Of a stretch of DNA of 64,000 nt, positions 60,429 through 64,000 are shown piece after piece; the first letter of the stretch is position 1, and every line of letters starts with the position of its first letter. The translations under genes and the position numbers were made by a program. Location: contig JAJDTM010000005.1 in NCBI GenBank assembly GCA_022827185.1, positions 434,001 to 498,000 of the forward strand, read 5' to 3'. Source of the stretch: Candidatus Poribacteria bacterium (GTDB lineage: Bacteria; Poribacteria; WGA-4E; WGA-3G). The notes beneath the pieces are model-generated. The model did not search any database and was not told the origin of the DNA. It saw only the letters and a list, made by a program, of their open reading frames with translations.

Positions 60429-61712
60429 ATGAAACGAACATTTAGATACCCTGTGTATCCGACAAAGACACAGGAAATAACATTGCTCCAATGGCTTGAT
60501 CATCTTTGCGAACTTCAGAACTCTGCGCGTCATGACCGCAAAGTTGCTTGGGAGACTGAAGGTGAAAGCGTTTCTTGCAACGAACAACAAAAGAAGTTGA
60601 CGGTTGCCCGTGAAAAATACGCCGACTTTCGCGCTGTTCCGCAAGATATGCAAGTGTGTGCTTTGCAACGCATGGATAAAGCCTTTGACGGTTTCTATAG
60701 ACGTTGTAAAAAGGGTGCTGCGAAAAAGGGGTATCCAAGACACCGCAAACGTATAAAGTCTATGACGTGGAAACTCCGTATGTATACAGTCAAGGACAAA
60801 TCTACAGGTAAAAATAAACGCGTGAGAGAAAATCCGGTCAAAGAAACATCTTGGAAACACGACCGTTTGAAAGTGCCGAAACTTGGTGCGGTGAAAATCT
60901 ACATGCACCGTCCGCTTGAAGGTGATCCGACACAGGTTACACTCGTCAAAAAAGCGAGTGGCTGGTATGCTCATATTACTTGTGAATTCCCTGATACGCC
61001 TAAAGTTGAACCGACACAAGCAATAGCCGTTGATGTTGGCACGACTCATTACCTGACGACTTCCGAAGGCGAAAAAGAAAATAATCCGCGTTGGTATAGA
61101 AAGGCTGAAGGGCTGCTACATAAACACAATCAGACGATGGCACGCCGTAGAAAAGGGAGCAAACGTTGGTATAAAGCCGTGCATGCCTCTGCCCTACACC
61201 AAGAACGGACGACTCACAAACGAAAAGACTTTATCGGTAAACTCGTCTATAAACTCTATCACCATAAAGAAAACAACGTCCTTATCGCTGAAGACCTCAG
61301 CGTTTCAAACATGGTTGCAAACAAATACCTTAGCAAGAGCATAGCCGATGCGTCTTGGGGTATCTTCTTCAAATGGTCTGAAGACATAGCCGAAAGAGAC
61401 GGTCTGCACTTCCATAAAGTTGATCCCAAGAATACTTCGCAAACCTGCTCCTCCTGCGGTCAGAAATCGCCAAAGAAACTCTCTTTAGCGATACGAACTT
61501 TTGATTGTAGTTTTTGTGGCACGTCTTTAGACCGCGACCACAACGCTGCGCGAAACATCCTTTATAAGGCAGCTGCTGCCTTTCGTGGAGAGCGGTGGGT
61601 TACCCCCCTCAATGAAACGAGAAACAAGAACGAAGCAACAAAGATTTCGGGCTTAGAGACTGCTGAACAACTGTCGTTGTTCGATGATCTCTTAACAAGC
61701 CCAAGTCTTTAG
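60429..61712 (+). CDS. tnpB: TnpB RNA-guided nuclease
   Basis: A 427-residue TnpB, near the length of the characterised IsDra2 protein (408). The N-terminal part has the TnpB beginning (YPVYPTKTQEITLLQWLDHL). The RuvC-like catalytic residues are D202 in IAVDVGTTHYL, E288 in LIAEDLSVSNM and D370 in LDRDHNAARNI. A zinc ribbon with C340, C343, C360 and C363 (TCSSCG, DCSFCG) lies between the last two. All three acids and four cysteines are intact, so the enzyme should be active. It would use an RNA from the right end to cut DNA matching the element's downstream flank. The gene's last bases are within the putative guide-RNA scaffold. Confidence 0.93.
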   Translation: MKRTFRYPVYPTKTQEITLLQWLDHLCELQNSARHDRKVAWETEGESVSCNEQQKKLTVAREKYADFRAVPQDMQVCALQRMDKAFDGFYRRCKKGAAKKGYPRHRKRIKSMTWKLRMYTVKDKSTGKNKRVRENPVKETSWKHDRLKVPKLGAVKIYMHRPLEGDPTQVTLVKKASGWYAHITCEFPDTPKVEPTQAIAVDVGTTHYLTTSEGEKENNPRWYRKAEGLLHKHNQTMARRRKGSKRWYKAVHASALHQERTTHKRKDFIGKLVYKLYHHKENNVLIAEDLSVSNMVANKYLSKSIADASWGIFFKWSEDIAERDGLHFHKVDPKNTSQTCSSCGQKSPKKLSLAIRTFDCSFCGTSLDRDHNAARNILYKAAAAFRGERWVTPLNETRNKNEATKISGLETAEQLSLFDDLLTSPSL

Positions 61713-61725
61713 GCTTGGGTAGTTG
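61600..61725 (+). ncRNA. Putative omega-RNA scaffold at the right end of the IS
   Basis: In this superfamily the guide RNA overlaps the 3' end of tnpB and ends at the element boundary. Here the 3' hairpin CCCAAGTC (61700-61707)/GGCTTGGG (61712-61719), loop TTTA, is followed by TAGTTGAC. The guide would begin just outside, at ACAGGATGATCTCCCG. The 5' limit given is arbitrary. The assignment rests on position and structure, not on a recognised sequence. Confidence 0.55.
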
Positions 61726-62153
61726 ACACAGGATGATCTCCCGACAATGCGACTAAAGGAAAATCGCCGCCTCGATAGATTCCCAGAGGAATCATCTATT
61801 ATCGTTGGATGTGAGCAGCGGTGGAATGTCAATCAACTGATAGTGCGATATTATCTATTTCACTCCGAGGACACTGCCCAAAAGTGTGGAAGAATGCATG
61901 GGGATACCGCGTTGCCGCCCCGGCGAGTTTTGATCCCGAGCTAAATCCCGAAGATGTTATTGGGGATGCCACCTGGCACTATACCCCCAAAAGACACACG
62001 GAAAGGCTAAACGATACTGAAATTTTGTTCGTCAAACACAATGTCGCGGTCCTCGTCAGGGCAAAGGGTCACTCGTCAAATCAACTACAGTTCGTCCGGG
62101 ACGTTGCCCGAAAGATTGAAGTCAAAATTACGGCAGTATTGCCCGAAAAATGA

Positions 62154-62537
62154 ACACGGAGTTCCCAAGAAACTTGATGCGTTTGGAAAACGGTTCCATC
62201 CAGACACCTGCTATCACACCACGCATCCTTCCTTTTTTAAACCCGCCTACAAAATACTGAGTCTATCTGTTTTCAGGGTGCCTTCTGACCGCTGACTGCT
62301 GATGGAACCGTTTTGCTGACAACTGTTCCTCAATTTATCCTTTCTCAAAAACACCAAGAATGATATAATAATATATCAAAAGATATACAGAACAAAACCA
62401 TCTGGTGCGCTGTCAGATTTATAAGTGCAGTACGATAAGGTGTTCTAACAGACGCACAGCGTTAAACATTAAGACCTTTTTCAGCGTCTTAATAAGATTG
62501 CAGAACACACGTAAAATACACGAGGAGGAACAGAAAT
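62154..62537. other. Intergenic region upstream of the PQQ-propeller gene
   Basis: The 384-base gap has a low-complexity ctgaccgctgactgctgatgg tract near 62285-62302. A TATAAT (62362-62367) stands without a convincing -35. The AT-rich stretch after it could contain the promoter of the following gene. No RNA gene or reading frame with a ribosome site was found. The gaggaggaa site at 62522-62530 belongs to the next gene. Confidence 0.45.
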
Positions 62538-63860
62538 TTGCGTTATCAGAAACCGATCCTTTGTCGGTTATTCATCTGCCTTGTTTTCGTTACCATTTCC
62601 ATGCCCGCTGTGGCTGGTGACTGGCCAACGTGGCGGGGCCCGAATCAAGACGGCACCTCTGCTGAAACCGGGTTAATATCAACGTGGTCGGTCGAAGGTG
62701 AAAACCTGCTCTGGGAAACAGAATTTATCGGACGTTCCACACCGATTGTGCTCAACGGGAGAGTTTACGTCATGGGACGGATCGGCAAAGACATCACTGA
62801 ACAAGAACGCGTCGCCTGCTTCAACGCTGAAACCGGCGAACTGATTTGGAATTATCAGTTTAACGTCTTTCATACCACGATCACCTTCAACCGAGTCGGT
62901 TGGACAAGTCTCGCTGGCGATCCCGAAACAGGGAATATCTATGCACACGGTGTCCAAGGACTCTTCTTCTGCTTTGACAAAGACGGCAACATCCTTTGGT
63001 CGCGCTCACTCACAGAGGAGTATGGACGGATATCCGGCTACGGCGGACGCGTACACACACCTATTATCGCTGGCGACCTTGTTGTTATCAGTTATCTTAA
63101 CTCAGGGTGGGGCGCGCAAGCCGCAACACGTCACCGCTACTTCGCTTTCGACAAACGCAGCGGCGAACTCATTTGGATCTCAACACCGGGCGGTAGACCC
63201 TTAGACACGACCTACTCCACACCCGTCGTTACCAATATCAATGGACAACAACTTATTATCGGTGGTAATGCTGATGGCGGCATATATGCCATGAAACAGA
63301 ATACTGGAGAGAGGGTCTGGGGATTTAAACTCAGTCAGCGCGGTATCAATACATCCGTTATCGTTTCAGACACAAAAGTCTACGCCTCGCATAGCGAAGA
63401 AAATATAGATAACACAGAGATGGGACGCGTCGTCTGTATCGACGCGACCGGCACCGGAGATGTCACCAAAACTCACGAACTCTGGCGGTATGATGCCGTT
63501 AACGTCGGATACGCATCGCCGACAATGCACGACGGACACCTCTATGTCGTGGATAACTCCGCTAACCTTCACGCTGTTAACGCGGATACGGGTGAGTTAC
63601 TCTGGATACACAATATCGGAAAAGTTGGAAAAGGTTCACCCGTTTGGGCAGATGGAAAGCTCTATGTCACGGAAGTCAACGGTGGATTTATCATTCTTCA
63701 ACCGGACGAGAACACCTGTGAGACATTAAACACGCAAGAGATCAATCGAGCCGACGACGATCATTACGTCGAAATCTACGGGTCGCCTGCCATCGCCGAT
63801 GGACGTATCTATTTCACGACGGAAGAACGCCTTTACTGTATCGGGGGAAGCAAACAATGA
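62538..63860 (+). CDS. Secreted PQQ-like beta-propeller protein
   Basis: A 440-residue protein. TTG 62538 is chosen because gaggaggaa stands seven bases before it and the signal peptide (RYQKPILCRLFICLVFVTIS...AVAG) begins at once. Mature start GDWPTWRGPNQDGTS is typical of the planctomycete/Poribacteria type of PQQ-repeat proteins. Repeats have the W-motif pattern CFNAETGELIWNYQF, FDKRSGELIWI, MKQNTGERVWGFKL and VNADTGELLWIHNI. Many such proteins bind no PQQ and act as secreted propeller scaffolds. The gene overlaps the following lipoprotein gene by four bases (ATGA), so the two are translationally coupled. Confidence 0.9.
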   Translation: MRYQKPILCRLFICLVFVTISMPAVAGDWPTWRGPNQDGTSAETGLISTWSVEGENLLWETEFIGRSTPIVLNGRVYVMGRIGKDITEQERVACFNAETGELIWNYQFNVFHTTITFNRVGWTSLAGDPETGNIYAHGVQGLFFCFDKDGNILWSRSLTEEYGRISGYGGRVHTPIIAGDLVVISYLNSGWGAQAATRHRYFAFDKRSGELIWISTPGGRPLDTTYSTPVVTNINGQQLIIGGNADGGIYAMKQNTGERVWGFKLSQRGINTSVIVSDTKVYASHSEENIDNTEMGRVVCIDATGTGDVTKTHELWRYDAVNVGYASPTMHDGHLYVVDNSANLHAVNADTGELLWIHNIGKVGKGSPVWADGKLYVTEVNGGFIILQPDENTCETLNTQEINRADDDHYVEIYGSPAIADGRIYFTTEERLYCIGGSKQ

Positions 63861-64000
63861 GAATTTCTATTTCAATGCCTATTCTACTAATTGCCTGTGT
63901 CCTTGCTGCGGGGTGTGCCAGTAAAGAGGTGGCACCAGAGCCAGTGAAGATGTCAACTGCCCCTGCTATCTCCCTTCTGATTACGCCTGCTGAAAAACTC
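63857..64000 (+). CDS. Lipoprotein, N-terminal part
   Basis: The frame runs to the window end, 48 codons in. ATG 63857 overlaps the preceding stop. The signal sequence MRISISMPILLIACVLAAGC has the lipobox LAAGC with Cys at residue 20. The mature start ASKEVAPEPV is flexible and Pro-rich. Aspartate does not follow the Cys, so outer-membrane sorting is possible. Function unknown. It is coupled to the PQQ-propeller gene. Confidence 0.8.
   Translation, partial: MRISISMPILLIACVLAAGCASKEVAPEPVKMSTAPAISLLITPAEKL

Larger units (their letters stand above)
60231..61725 (+). mobile_element. IS200/IS605-superfamily element with tnpB only (IS1341-like)
   Basis: An element of about 1,495 bases, deduced from where the lipoprotein frame breaks and resumes. 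A two-base ambiguity (AC) remains at the ends. It has no terminal inverted repeats and no target duplication, as expected for this superfamily. The subterminal hairpins are 60252-60271 (CCCAAACTT/AAGTTTGGG) on the left and 61700-61719 on the right, both starting CCCAA. The only gene is tnpB. No TnpA (Y1 transposase) is present, so movement would need one supplied in trans. Confidence 0.82.
60093..62153 (+). pseudogene. Lipoprotein gene split by an IS605-type element and frameshifted
   Basis: The 5' part (60093-60236) starts in an ATGA overlap with the LamG gene. It encodes a lipoprotein signal (GIIGLLLLVTTTTIGCG, lipobox ending IGC) and reads to RLDPVILT. After the element the frame resumes at about 61726 with QDDLPTMRLKENRRLD. 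Joining the parts gives V-I-L-T-Q-D-D-L without a gap. A further one-base loss in an A-run near 61880 shifts the remainder. KVWKNAWGYRVAAP to the stop at 62153 reads in the next frame and ends in a plausible domain (VAVLVRAKGHSSNQLQFVRD). The original product of about 180 residues is of unknown function. Confidence 0.7.

Noticed and set aside
1..64000. tRNA, rRNA or known riboswitch genes
   Set aside because: I looked for clover-leaf ends, rRNA-like conserved stretches and common riboswitch cores in the gaps and found none. Short RNAs without strong sequence marks could be missed by eye.

Overview
The window looks like a piece of a bacterial genome from an uncultured lineage. My best guess is Candidatus Poribacteria or a close sponge-associated or marine relative. 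This is a judgement from gene content, not a database hit. The pointers are several phytanoyl-CoA-dioxygenase-like (PhyH) proteins, a family of secreted LamG proteins sharing one C-terminal tail, ECF sigma factors fused to WD40 or BNR sensor domains, a very large secreted TPR protein, PQQ-propeller and five-bladed glycosidase-like proteins, and many small palindromic repeats between genes. No rRNA, tRNA or CRISPR array was seen.

Layout. 0-2 kb: the end of a MacA-like efflux adaptor and its MacB-like permease, followed by a composite repeat. 2-9.5 kb: an SDR protein, a PhyH-HEAT fusion on the minus strand, a small membrane protein with an AEGK tandem repeat, then a same-strand run of class-III aminotransferase, PhyH-like, amidohydrolase and Rieske proteins. 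9.8-15.5 kb: a LamG protein, a GNAT acetyltransferase, an AT-rich type II restriction-modification pair (SfiI-like nuclease and an SPPY methyltransferase), two paralogous small membrane proteins, an esterase and a HAD hydrolase. 15.7-21.2 kb: a carbohydrate block (five-bladed propeller protein, GH32 enzyme, aldo/keto reductase, MFS carrier). 21.2-27.4 kb: sigma-TM-WD40 fusion (minus), APH-like kinase, second five-bladed propeller protein, cupin. 27.6-37.2 kb: one gene for a 3,175-residue secreted TPR protein with a LamG domain inside the TPR array. 37.4-41.4 kb: three paralogous small membrane proteins interleaved with a gluzincin-like metallopeptidase and an AAA ATPase/PIN-like nuclease pair. 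41.5-49.7 kb: HIT hydrolase and a ThDP enzyme (minus), three tandem LamG genes, a PhyH-like gene and a TIM-barrel-like protein. 50-59.3 kb: a fifth LamG gene, a sigma/helical-repeat fusion, two ABC-2 permeases and a sigma-TM-BNR fusion. 59.3-62.2 kb: a decayed LamG gene and a lipoprotein gene split by an IS605-type element that carries tnpB. 62.5-64 kb: a PQQ-propeller protein overlapping the start of a lipoprotein gene.

The most interesting points are these. (1) Three sigma fusions occur here. Two share a nearly identical sigma-linker-membrane chassis with different outer sensor domains. A different two of the three share a candidate autoregulatory promoter at identical spacing. (2) There are two families of small non-autonomous mobile elements with terminal inverted repeats. 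Their target-site duplications (10 bp and 5 bp) can be read directly. (3) There are two candidate defence modules, the SfiI-like R-M pair and the AAA/PIN pair, both AT-richer than their surroundings. (4) A TnpB element sits inside a lipoprotein gene whose reading frame is restored when the element is removed. (5) Two of the three PhyH-like proteins lack the metal-binding Asp of the HxD motif.
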